64,000 bases of DNA from Xanthostigma xanthostigma. Taxonomy: Eukaryota > Arthropoda > Insecta > Raphidioptera > Raphidiidae. A model generated the notes under the pieces. The model was not told the DNA's origin. It did no database searches and saw only the letters and a list, made by a program, of their open reading frames with translations. This document shows positions 34,101 through 46,100 of this stretch, in pieces (position 1 is the stretch's first letter; every line of letters starts with the position of its first letter). The stretch covers positions 2,046,001-2,110,000 of the forward strand of contig OY754475.1 of the NCBI GenBank assembly GCA_963575645.1. The letters run 5' to 3'. The translations under genes were made by a program, and so were the position numbers.

Positions 34101-37100
34101 GTTTATTTTGCAACAAAAATTGCTTCCAAAAATTCGGGGATGGTTCCGTGAAAATAGCAAAATCGTAATCAATATTTGCGAATCATATTAAATAATATAA
34201 TATCAAAAAGTGGTCCCACAGAAATCTTAAAAAATAATAATATGACTGGCGGAAAAAAACTCCAGTAAAATTATGGTTAATTATAAATTTTGTTTTATTG
34301 TAAAGAATTATTTACGCTAGATACTTGAATTTCCATCAATTTCACACAGCTAAGCTAATATTGACCCTGGGAAGCTTAGAATCCACGTGCAAACATTATC
34401 TATAAAAAGTGTTAACCCTTTATTGGTCGTGTGGGCCTTGCTAGCCATGCGGCGACGCGACAATAGAACAACGATCTCTAAAGTGTTGAGTGTCCTTTAA
34501 AAGCATGTAACGAATAAAACCACTTTAAAATCCACGAATATCGGGTGATTCACGCCGGCATTGAAGGGTTAACACCTTGACAATGGTTTATAGTTGTAAA
34601 ACGTGTAGAAAAAAATTATTAACACGCGAACAACCGAAACCCTTGCCGTCGTCTTGTTTGTAAATCGTCGTTCAAAGTCGTGCAAACTTTTTAACTGCTT
34701 TGATTTGAAATTATTTTTCGAAATGTCAGTTATTTAATAGAGACAAAAAAAACGCATTAATGTTTTAATATTCATTCATAATTACCTTATTTTGTAATTT
34801 ATAAGACGCTAAATTTATGTGTGACTATGTTAACGTCATTTAGATTACACGATGTTTACATTTCGCGTTCATAGTACACATCGACGACAATCCATAAATA
34901 TTTTAACGGAACCTCTATCAGTTATTTCACTGGGGCTTTTCGGTTATTTTGTATAAAACTTTGACGAAAAATGCGCCTCGTAAATTGGGCCACACGAACT
35001 CGTCTGATTTTAATGAAATTTGGTACACTGTCAATCGGTAGCTCAATTTAGAAAAGTGCAGGGTTGTACTGTTTAGTCGGCTACCAGACATTGATGCTCG
35101 GTTGCGGAAATGATTGTCAAAAATTTTGATTTGACAACGATCTTAGATTGTAATTATTTCCAGTTGCATTTTCGTAGTCGGTTTTTTCAGGTTGCTGAAA
35201 AATTAACAGGACGTTCTAAATTCAGTAATTAATCTAATTTAGTTAGATAGAAACACGTGACCTGCAGTGTGTGAAGTCTTACAAGTGCAGTTAATGCACC
35301 CTGCATTCCAGATTATGCAGTGAGCGACAAATGCCATTTGGAACTTTCAAATAGGTTCATTAGTCAATAGCTAGCGGTTCTATTCCTACATAAAATCAAA
35401 TCTTGCTTTCCGAAATTCGATTTTTGTGTGATCGCGTTTTTAAAACTGCATTTTGATTCTAACAATTGAATACTTTGTGGAGCAGTTAATCAGATATTTT
35501 AGCTTGCTGCATCAATAAAATTAATTAATATATTTGTACATCTAAAAGCAGTTGGATTTAAATCAAAGCCTTGGAACTAGATGAACTATTTCTGATATGG
35601 AACAAAATACAAAAATCGACGTGTTAAAATACAGTTTCAAAATGTTTTTGAAAATATCGATTATCGAAAGTTTTTATATTATTTTGATCAACGTCATCGC
35701 GTTTTAAAAAATTGTGTACTAGATTTACGTAAAGAAAATAATTATTTTTTTACTACTCCTCGTCACCATCATTTATTGTGTTACATTGAACTATAAATTC
35801 AGGATAGAAACTAAAAAAGAAGTGTGGAAAGTCGTTAAACATGTAAAAAAGTGTCTTCGAGTATTTTAAAATCAATCATCGCACATCATGCCCGGAGACG
35901 GTCTCCAACTAGCCTTAAACTCCGGTGTTGGAGTCGGAGTCATTGCTGGACTATTCAGTGGAGCTTGTTTCCTTCTGATCCAAGGATATAAACGGTAATT
36001 ATATAAAACCTATTTAGACTATTTAGACCTCGCTTGAGGACAAAAATCCAAAATTATCAAATTGGTTAGGTTCTTTATTTATCCCTAAATCATTATTTTG
36101 GATTTACTGTTGAGTCTATGAGTCCTGTTCGTTCCATGGCTGTTTTTTATGATATTTATTTCAGGAATTTAAATTTATTTCCGAGTTTTTGATTTAGCGT
36201 GGCATTTTCTAGTTTGCGGAGTTTTCGGTTTTTGACTTAAAATCTGTAAAAATTATTACTATACACACTGTTTCAGGATTAGAGCAGATTAAGTGCGCAT
36301 TTCGTTACACAAAAAAAAAAAATACTCATCACCTTTATTTCAGGAATTTAAGTTTATTTCCGAGTTTTTGATTTGGCGTGGCATTTTCTAGTTTGCGGAG
36401 TTTTCGGTTTTTGACTTAAAATCTGTAAAAATTATTACTATACACACTGTTTCAGGATTAGGGCAGATTAAGTGCGCATTTCGTTACACAAAAAAAAAAA
36501 TACTCATCACCTTTATTTCAGGAATTTAAATTTATTTCCGAGTTTTTGATTTAGCGTGGCACTTTCTAGTTCGCGGAGTTTTCGGTTTTTGACTTGAAAT
36601 CTGTAAAAATTATTACTCTACACACTGTTTCAGGATTAGGGCGGATTAAGTGCGCATTTCGTTACATAAATAAAAAAAAACTCATCACCTTTATTTCAGG
36701 AATTTAAATTTATTTCCGAGTTTTTGATTTGGCGTGGCATTTTCTAGTTTGCGGAGTTTTTGGTTTTTGACTTGAAATCTGTAAAAATTATTACTCTACA
36801 CACTGTTTCAGGATTAGGGCAGATTAAGTGCGCATTTCGTTACATAAATAAAAAAAAACTCATCACCTTTATTTCAGGAATTTAAATTTATTTCCGAGTT
36901 TTTGATTTAGCGTGACATTTTCTAGTTTGCGGAGTTTTTGGTTTTGACTTGAAATCTGTAAAAATTAGTACTCTACACACTGTTTCAGGATTAGGGCGGA
37001 TTAAGTGCGCATTTCGTTACATAAATAAAAAAAAACTCATCACCTTTATTTCAGGAATTTAAATTTATTTCCGAATTTTTGATTTAGCGTGGCATTTTCT

Positions 37101-40100
37101 AGTTTGCGGAGTTTTCGGTTTTGACTTAAAATCTGTAAAAAATATTACTCTACACACTGTTTCAGGATTAGGGCAGATTAAGTGCGCTTTTCGTTACACA
37201 AAAAAAAAAAACTCATCACCTTTATTTCAGGAATTTAAATTTATTTCCGAGTTTTTGATTTAGCGTGACATTTTCTAGTTTGCGGAGTTTTTGGTTTTTG
37301 ACTTGAAATCTGTAAAAATTATTACTCTACACACTGTTTCAGGATTAGGGCGGAATTGTGAAGTGCGCATTTCGTTACATAAATAAAAGAACGCATCACC
37401 TTCCCGACGCTGTTGATTCTCTCAGCAATTGTATAAACAATCATTATATGTGTGCCCATGTAACATGTTCACATGTGAGTTTTTATAATGAGTTTTAAAA
37501 CAATGTATTTAGAATAACAAATGCACAGATCGACAAGGTCAGATCACAACCTACTTGACTTAAGATTTATATATATGAACTTTTTATTGATTGCTTTTTA
37601 TGGTTAATTTGACCTCAAAAGAAGTCTGATGAACCGCGAATCAACTCACGAGGATTACAGAAATTGAAACGGGACCATCGTTTTTTTTTCTGCCCGGAAA
37701 CACTCTAAAAACGCTAGATCGATTTTGATAAAATTTGGTACACTGTTGAACGCTGTAGTCACACTGAGAAGAACGTATTTCTTAGCCGGCTTCGCCCGAG
37801 TAGGATTCCCAAAGTTATCGACTCTTCAAAACGTCTGATTTTTTAAAATAACCTAACCTAAATTAAATCAGCTGTTCATAAGCCACCATGTTGTATTTTT
37901 AAATACTCGAGATTTGTAAAAGTAATTATTTGGTTCACTTTGATTCTTCAGAGAGAATGGTGGAAAGTAACTCGACTGAAATAAATCCAGATGTGGACGA
38001 CTAGTTTCTTGGGCGCATGTTATTTTAAACGTATCTATAATTACACGCGTTAAGTTAAATCAATTTGACATTTAGAGACAGTATACAAATTCTAGACTAT
38101 TTTCAGAGCGTGATAAATTAGACTGGCAAATTTTATCACTAATTCCGCTAATTCTATGTGCAAATTTGTAAAAGTTCTTCGACTGCATATGCTAATTTAT
38201 ACATAAGCGTCGATAGAAGGGGATTTACGTAATATGTAAAATAAAAATAAAGCACCAAAACACAAACTTTTTCTTGGCGCACGTTTTGCTAAATCATTGT
38301 AATGAAAACTTTGACTCACCTCCTGATGATGCTATCAGGATTCGCGAAACGTGCGTTGAGAAGAATGTTTTAGTGTTTTGTGAGTAACTCTTTATAAGGT
38401 TCCTCCCTTGTTCATCACATCAAATTAACATATTTTGGATGAAGGCATCAGCTGAAAACCATGGGTGCTGGAGGCGATTAAAAAATTAAAAAAAAAATGC
38501 AAGGCGTTTAAATTAAAATAAAAATCTGAAAATATTTTCATTTTAGTATTGTTAAATACTTCTTGACTTTAAAACCTCTTCCACAACAGAAATCAATTTC
38601 AAAAGATCAACTTTAATTCTGAAAATAAAAATAATAAATCGCTGTCTATGGTTGTTAAGCGATTACGAGTACATAATACGGGCATTTTTATTTAATACCA
38701 GAATTTATTAGGAAACTTTTGATGTTAGTCAAGTCTTATAGAGTGAATAATTCACAAGATCGTAAAATCTGACATTTTGAGGTATTTTTATGGTCACTAA
38801 AATTGCAATACTTACGTTCTATTGCACGCAACAATATTTTGAGAAATTTATTTATATACCTACACATTTATGAACACGCAAAGCGTTATAGAAATTAAAA
38901 AATAAAAACCGACTGTTGAAAAAAATATTTAGAATAAAGTTTTGTACATTCAAAATAAAATAATTACTGAAAATCGTTAAAAATAAACTGGTCTCTTTTT
39001 TGAGTAATATTTGAAAGAGTTTTTTGAAAAATCCACCGACTCCCAAGTTTCAAGTATATCAAAAACGAACAAACTGCAGTATTCCAAAAAACGCAGTTAT
39101 TTCAAAGCCCTGTTCAATTGTAGATAGTATAGACAGCTGAGTTTATAAAATTATTCAATTACAGACGCTCGACAAGTACGGTAATTTAAGTCTATTGTTT
39201 AACGTTGATAAAACTATTTATCGACTTTTTGAAATGGTACAAAGACGTGAGAGAGATAGTGCATTATAGACGTTCGACAAGTAAGGTAATTTCAGTCTAT
39301 TGTTTAACGTTGATAAAACTATTTATCGGATTTTTGAAACGGTACAAAGACGCGGTGCCTTCATTGGATGAATTCGAGCCGTTTTGGTCAGGTAAAATAA
39401 CACCTGTCAATATTCCATTCCGGTAGTACCTACTGGATGACAATGTATAACCGTTTCCGGTGTCTGTCGCGTACAAACAGCGCGCGTATGTGTGTTAAAC
39501 AGGTCCGTATTCGACAAATTTCGTGTCAGCTGCCGTAAAAATTTCACGCAACAGGTTTGCGTACGGCAAATGTCATCATAAACCGAAATAATTAAGCAGT
39601 TTGTTATAGCTCCGATTAAATGATCTGGCTTATTAATTTTTAATTTTATTTAAATACTAAATTTGAAGGCATTAAAATTTCAAAAATACCTCAAGGACTT
39701 TTTTTGAAAATAAAGTCAGGCAATGTTAAAAATTCACGGCTTGGCTAGGTCTCACTACCCTTCGGCCAGGTGTTCGATTTTGTGTTCAGACATTACTAAA
39801 AAAATGTTACACAAATGACTATCCAAAAATCTATACTAATAATATTAGTATAGATTTTTGGATAGTCATTTGTGTAACAAACTCTTCAGCTTTATATATT
39901 ATATAAAGCTGAAGAGTTTGTTTGTTTGGTTGAACGCGCTAATCTCAGGAACTACTGGTTCGAAGTGAAATTTTTTTTGTTGTTGTATAGCCCATTTATC
40001 GAGGAAGGCTATAGGCTATATAATATCAAGCTACGACCAATAGGAGCGGAGCATCGATGAACGGTAACTTCGATCATCATGAAATTTGAACACAACATTC

Positions 40101-43100
40101 ATCTCGGTAAACTAAGATGAACGAGCGTATTCATGTCCTCCCCTTATTTGTTCTTTTGCACCCGGGTGAAACCAGGCGGGACCTCTGGGACTAAAAGAAG
40201 TTTTTTTTTGCTAGCGTCAGGCACGCACGTTTTTTTAATTGAAATCAAAGACGGTCCTGTACAAAAAACAAACGATATCCGTTTTGTATATGTCCAAACC
40301 AACTATCCGCTTATTTGATCTGGCCATCAACAACTGCATTGTATACACGGTGTGCCCTTTGCTTAGGTCCTGATGAATAGTGACTGATAGTCCTTTCGAG
40401 TGAACGCACAGAGGTTATCGCTAATTGCCGCGCGATTTTCAATAGCGAAATTAATTTCGTAATACGACATCCACTAAAATAAAAACAGTGCAGTGGAAAC
40501 GTATGAAATAATTAACAAAAACATAGCATAGCCATTATTATAAAATTTTGTGTTTTTTTAACATTTCATCCCAGATTTTTTGTATGAACCTTAACTATCG
40601 AGCTTCTATAATATATTAGCGCGTGTTGGAAAAGCGACAATGAAGTGAAAATTTATTAACTGCAATATTCATTTATTGTGTGGTTTTCGAAGACAAAAAA
40701 ACATTCTGGAAAGTTGTCGAAAAAGGGTCGGTTCTTTTTTTTAAAGGTCGGTTATCTGAATTTAGTAGCACTTAATATGTTTTAGTTTATTTAAAACTTT
40801 TATTCAGCAATTGAAAGCTCAATTGCTATGCTTTTCGGATTAAAACTGGGGGTTTGCAATAGGCGAGTCGTGAACAGGCCTAAATAAACAATAATATCAA
40901 GCACTGCCATTTGAAATATTGAATACTTGTATTAATTTAATGTAAATAAAACTTAATAATTCACTAAATTGATGTTCTAATTGAAGCAATCAAATTAATT
41001 AATTATTTAAAGTGAAAAGCGTCAATAGAATAAAACGAACAATATGACATTTCAAAAGAAGAAGAAAAACACATTTATATATAAAGCAAACCGTTAATGT
41101 GAGAATTAAACAATCATTAAACTAATTGAGTTGAAATAAATGTGTATATTAGAAAGCTTAAGCCGCTGAAAAATAATTATACGTGATGAATTTGCGCTGT
41201 TGAAATGTAAAAAAACAAATCTATATATGAAGTGGATTTCAATTATATCAAATATATTCATGGGGAATCGGTGCGTCCAACAAACAATAAGGTAAATCAT
41301 TGATGGATCCAACTTATTGCCTTTATAGTTCGTGTTAATCCCTTCAGATGGCTTGATCATAATACCGTGGGTGTTCCCAAAAATCGCAAATTTTTAAATA
41401 ACATTGCTTCGTACATACAGAAACTATTTTACTATAGAAACATGAAATATTTCCTCCAAAGGTAAGAGTAAAAAAACTTTACCTACGTTTTTTTCAATAC
41501 AAACTATAGTTTTCAGAAATAAATTAGAAATGATTATTTCCTTTTAAGAATCCGCAGTGTCCGTATAAAAGCATTAATACTTGTGATTTCAAGAACTATA
41601 TTTATTGATACAAAACGCATATATAAAAGTGAAAATTATAAATAATTAATTAATAAAACATTTTTTTCTCCAGACGAAGTGACTTTCTTCTGTCTGCGTC
41701 CTTTCAAGGTCATTTTTCAGCCTCGCAGTTCAGTTTGTAAACATTACAAAAAAAAATCCTATTACAATAGAATCTCATTAATTCGAGCATGCCAGTAATC
41801 CGGCATTTTTCTCCAGCGTCTCAAAGCGTATCATATCGCCAAATCGATGAGGCGGTAATCCGTCCAGCATCTCCTGTATCTTTCCCGTACTTCAGCGCTT
41901 CCGGCGGTGGTCCGGAGTGGGAGGCGCCGGATTAGTGAGACTCCGCTGTTTTTTTGAAATCTCAACACGTACGTTTTTGCGACTCAATTCAGGTGAAACG
42001 TTTCGGACATGAATCAAGCCAAGTTTAATTATAAATATTATCTCTAACCTAAATAATGTTTATATCAAAATAGTATAATTTATTTTTTAATTGCATTTCA
42101 ATCGGAAAATATATCAACAATAAATTAAAATACAGTTTTTGCACTATAAAATAGCTGCTTCACATGCATGTAAAGTGGTCCATTACGCACTAGTTAGATA
42201 AAGTAAAACAAAACTGATCGCGCTATACCAATTCCATAATAAACATGAAGTTTGTCGGTTGCTCTTTTTTATATTACATATAACTTATAAGAAGTGACGC
42301 TTGTTCAAAAGTGAACTGTCAATAATTTTGAAAATAAAGTGAAAAGCAGCTATTTTATACGAGGTGCGTGCATACAATGCCATATAAGTTTCGTGTGTAA
42401 TCGTATTACGGCTATTGTGACTGTGAAAACTCGCTTGATCCTCGTTTTAAACAGAGTCAGTATCAATCATTACGAACACTGGATACACAATCTACTATGA
42501 CAAATGCATAAAAAAAATATCAAAACCAATTAAATAGGTCGATTTCTTTTGACATTTAAGAGGTACCTTGGTCGAGATCTGATTTTTACATTGCCTGAAG
42601 ACACGCAATGTTTTTCTTCCGTACTTTGTACCGACGCTTCAACATTTTAGGTCTAGATAAAATAATACAAACAGTATATATAAAAATATCAAAATCTTAA
42701 AATTACATTTTACAATATTGCATCACGCAGTAATATTAAATTCAAGGCACATTTGTTTAATGGATACAGCGACACTTATTTTGTTAAGTGAGTCAAATTT
42801 GATCTTCGTCGAACCACAAACTCGCCACCGTTCTTCTGTTTCGATATTCTTCCATTTGTTGGTCAAACATTACGATTTTGATAACGACAACTTCCACCGT
42901 ACACAGCATAAATAACGTCATAAATATCGCCATGTTTGTCACTGCCGGCGTCTGGAACGTTCCAGGAGCATAGTCCGGATAAACTGACACCACCGTCACT
43001 CCACATAGCGACGACAAAAACGAAACGAGATTCATTGTTAACAACAATTAAATCAACTCCATTTTTTTAATATCACTTTAAAAACACGCAACGGGTTTCG

Positions 43101-46100
43101 TTTCTTGTTTAAACGCACATTAAAAAACTAAATATTTACTCCATTTTTGCACACTGTCTATTCCACGCACTAAAACAAAACGCATACGACGTTACAGACT
43201 TTTGTTTTGATGTTCCAAAGCACACTGTGCTGGAAACAAAACAATGTTTTGACAAGTGAAGATCGCATTAACAAAACACATGCGTACAGGAGCCATCTTA
43301 TGATCGACTGGCATAATAATATGTGTGTTACTAAGTTATGCCGCAAACTCATTATGACATAATGGAGTACCTTGTCTTTTAGTTCGCTTGCAATGAAATG
43401 ATCATTGGGTCAGGGCTCCCGATCAGCCGATTTTCGGATACTTTTTTTAAAATTTTAATTGGGTTGTCTGTGATTCTTAAATAAGCAAAAGAAAATCTTG
43501 TATGATGGTTCTATTCTGTACACGATCAATTCATAAATTTGCAGTGCTGTTAATTTTTTGTCACGTTCTTAAACAAATTTGACACGACATAATTTAAAGA
43601 TCGAAATTTAACATTGATTATATATAGAATAGGGATGTTGTTTCGGTGACATAAATTCAAAAACTAATTTTTCAGATTTTGATATTGATAAATATTTCAA
43701 TAGAATTTTCGATTTATTATTAAAATAAAAATTATTAAATAATTTTTTTTAACCATTACAATTATTTTTATATATAGGAATCAATTCGAGTGAGCCCGAT
43801 TTATTTTGGAGAATAACTGAAAAAATATAATTTCTTTGAGTCGTTTTTAACTTACAGCTCTTGATCGAAGTTGATCCGAGCCGAATTTGATCCTACTTGA
43901 TAATTTATCGTAATTAATTTTTAAAGTTTAACGTAATTTCAACCAAAATTCACTTTAAGCCCTGACTGCTGGTGGCCTTGTATTAAAAAACAAAACACTA
44001 ACGTATGCACTGTATTGAGTAAACATTTTTAAAAGTATTTTGAACTTTGACTTTCTGTTTGGTCACTTTCAACGCAATGAATCAAATTTGCATTTTAGAT
44101 TTTATTTGCTAATAATAACGAATAAATTAAAAGCTTTTTATTGGGCAATGACAGTAGTATTTGGAAATCATTCCTGCAAGGGTAATAATTTTTTTAATTC
44201 AGAAAAGTGAAAACTTATCTTCATAAAAAGCTTGCAATCTTCAAAAATGCAACTACCAAAAACAGAGAACATCGATTTTATATCAACACAAAAATCATGG
44301 AATTACTTCTTCGAATTTTAATAATAAAATCAATTGAAGCACGTTGTTAAAAAAACGCTTATGACTGTTGTTGTCGAGCGTCTACAATTACAGTTATTTA
44401 CGTACGCAATCTAAAAGTCCGCGACATTTTAGAAATTATTTTATCCGTGCTTTTTGACGTGATAACGTCTTATAAATTGATGAATCACCAATCTTATAAA
44501 TTGATAAAACACCGACTGCATGCACGAAAAAGTGTAACGTTCCTAACGTTCGTAACGCGTAACGTTCCGCCTGACCCTGTGCGTGCTTTTCTCGAAAACG
44601 GCCCTAACGATTTGGATGAAATTTACTGAAAAGGGATTTTGGGGGGCAAAAAATCGTTTTAGCTAGGTCTCATCTCTCGAAAAAATCGTTTTCTTACAAA
44701 TTTTATCATTATAAAAATCAATTTTTTGACGTATGAAAATACTTAAATATTGTAAGTAGGTTTTGGAATTTTATATACTTAAACAATAAAACAATTGTTT
44801 TCTAAATATTATGACAGTTAATCTTTGAGACTTAAATAAATACGGAAGAAAGAAAGTTAATAAAAAAAATTATTTTTATAGGTGGTGAGTAATTTAATAA
44901 ATAAAATTAACCTAAATTTGAAGCGAAAGATGCAATATCATAGATTCGAATTATTATAATTATTATATGTAGAATTTAGGTTATGTATTACGGAATACGT
45001 TATCACGTAAAACTATCGTCCGTAAACCGACATTACAGACAATCAATTTTTTTTTTCACTTTTGACTGAGTGCGAGCCCTGGAATAAGAGTTCAACACTT
45101 TTGCAATCTTTGGTAACATTGCAGCCAGACCACTGCATAACGTTTTCTGGTATTATGACACTATCATGCTAACTTACTTTCACTGTAACTAAAGTCCGAT
45201 TCACACTACCTATTCTTGCAACACACACGCGTATCACCTACTTTACTGCATTCTTTTGTTCATTGTGGAGTTCGATTGAGGGCTTTTGTAAGGTTAATAA
45301 GGATAGTTATTATATGGTCTCAATTCTCAGATATCAATCTGATTTTCAATTGCATTTTCGATCTATTATACCCCTCAGGGGAAACATTTTTTTGAGACTT
45401 GGCACTTCCCGGGAACACTATTATTGAAAATAATAAATTAAAAATATGTGTTTATTGGTATTAGGTTCAGATAATCCTGAAAATAGGTTAATAATGAATT
45501 TAAAAAAATTACAGAAAATATTTTTTGTTAACTTTGCTGAGATTTTGAAAATACGCACTGATATTAAACTCGGACAACCTTAGAACCTGACGGATTAAAA
45601 ATTAAAATATAATAAAATAAATGAATACCTCGAAATTTGATATTATTTTTCTAATATAATCTGAATCAGCGAAATTTCACTGAGAACAAAACAAGATCAG
45701 ACAAAATCATTTGATTTTTACAACTAAAAATAAAAACAGGTGTGAATCCACCTTTTTTTGGACTGTTTCAATATCGTGCTTATTGAAAGCAAAATTGCCA
45801 TTTGTAAACTAACAACAAATAATGCGCATTAATGATGTAGCAAATGCAAATCTCAATTATATTTGTAACAAAAAAATTACGACACGCGTATGCAATATAA
45901 TCAATACGGTTTATTACTTCGCTCGAACCCTTCAAAAAGTCAAAATTTTATATCTTGTCTCAAGACACACTATTCCTGTGCAAAATTTCATGCTTCTAGA
46001 ATCTAGACCGACCGGTTTAGGCTGTGCGTTGTCAGTCAGCCACTCACTCAGTCAGTCAGCGTCAGAGTTTTATTAAGTAGAAGAAGATTAAAATTTTCTT

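Noticed and set aside
43412-43965. Possible hAT element (CAGGGCT ... AGCCCTG)
   Set aside because: Only seven bases of terminal inversion and the flanking 8-mers do not match.
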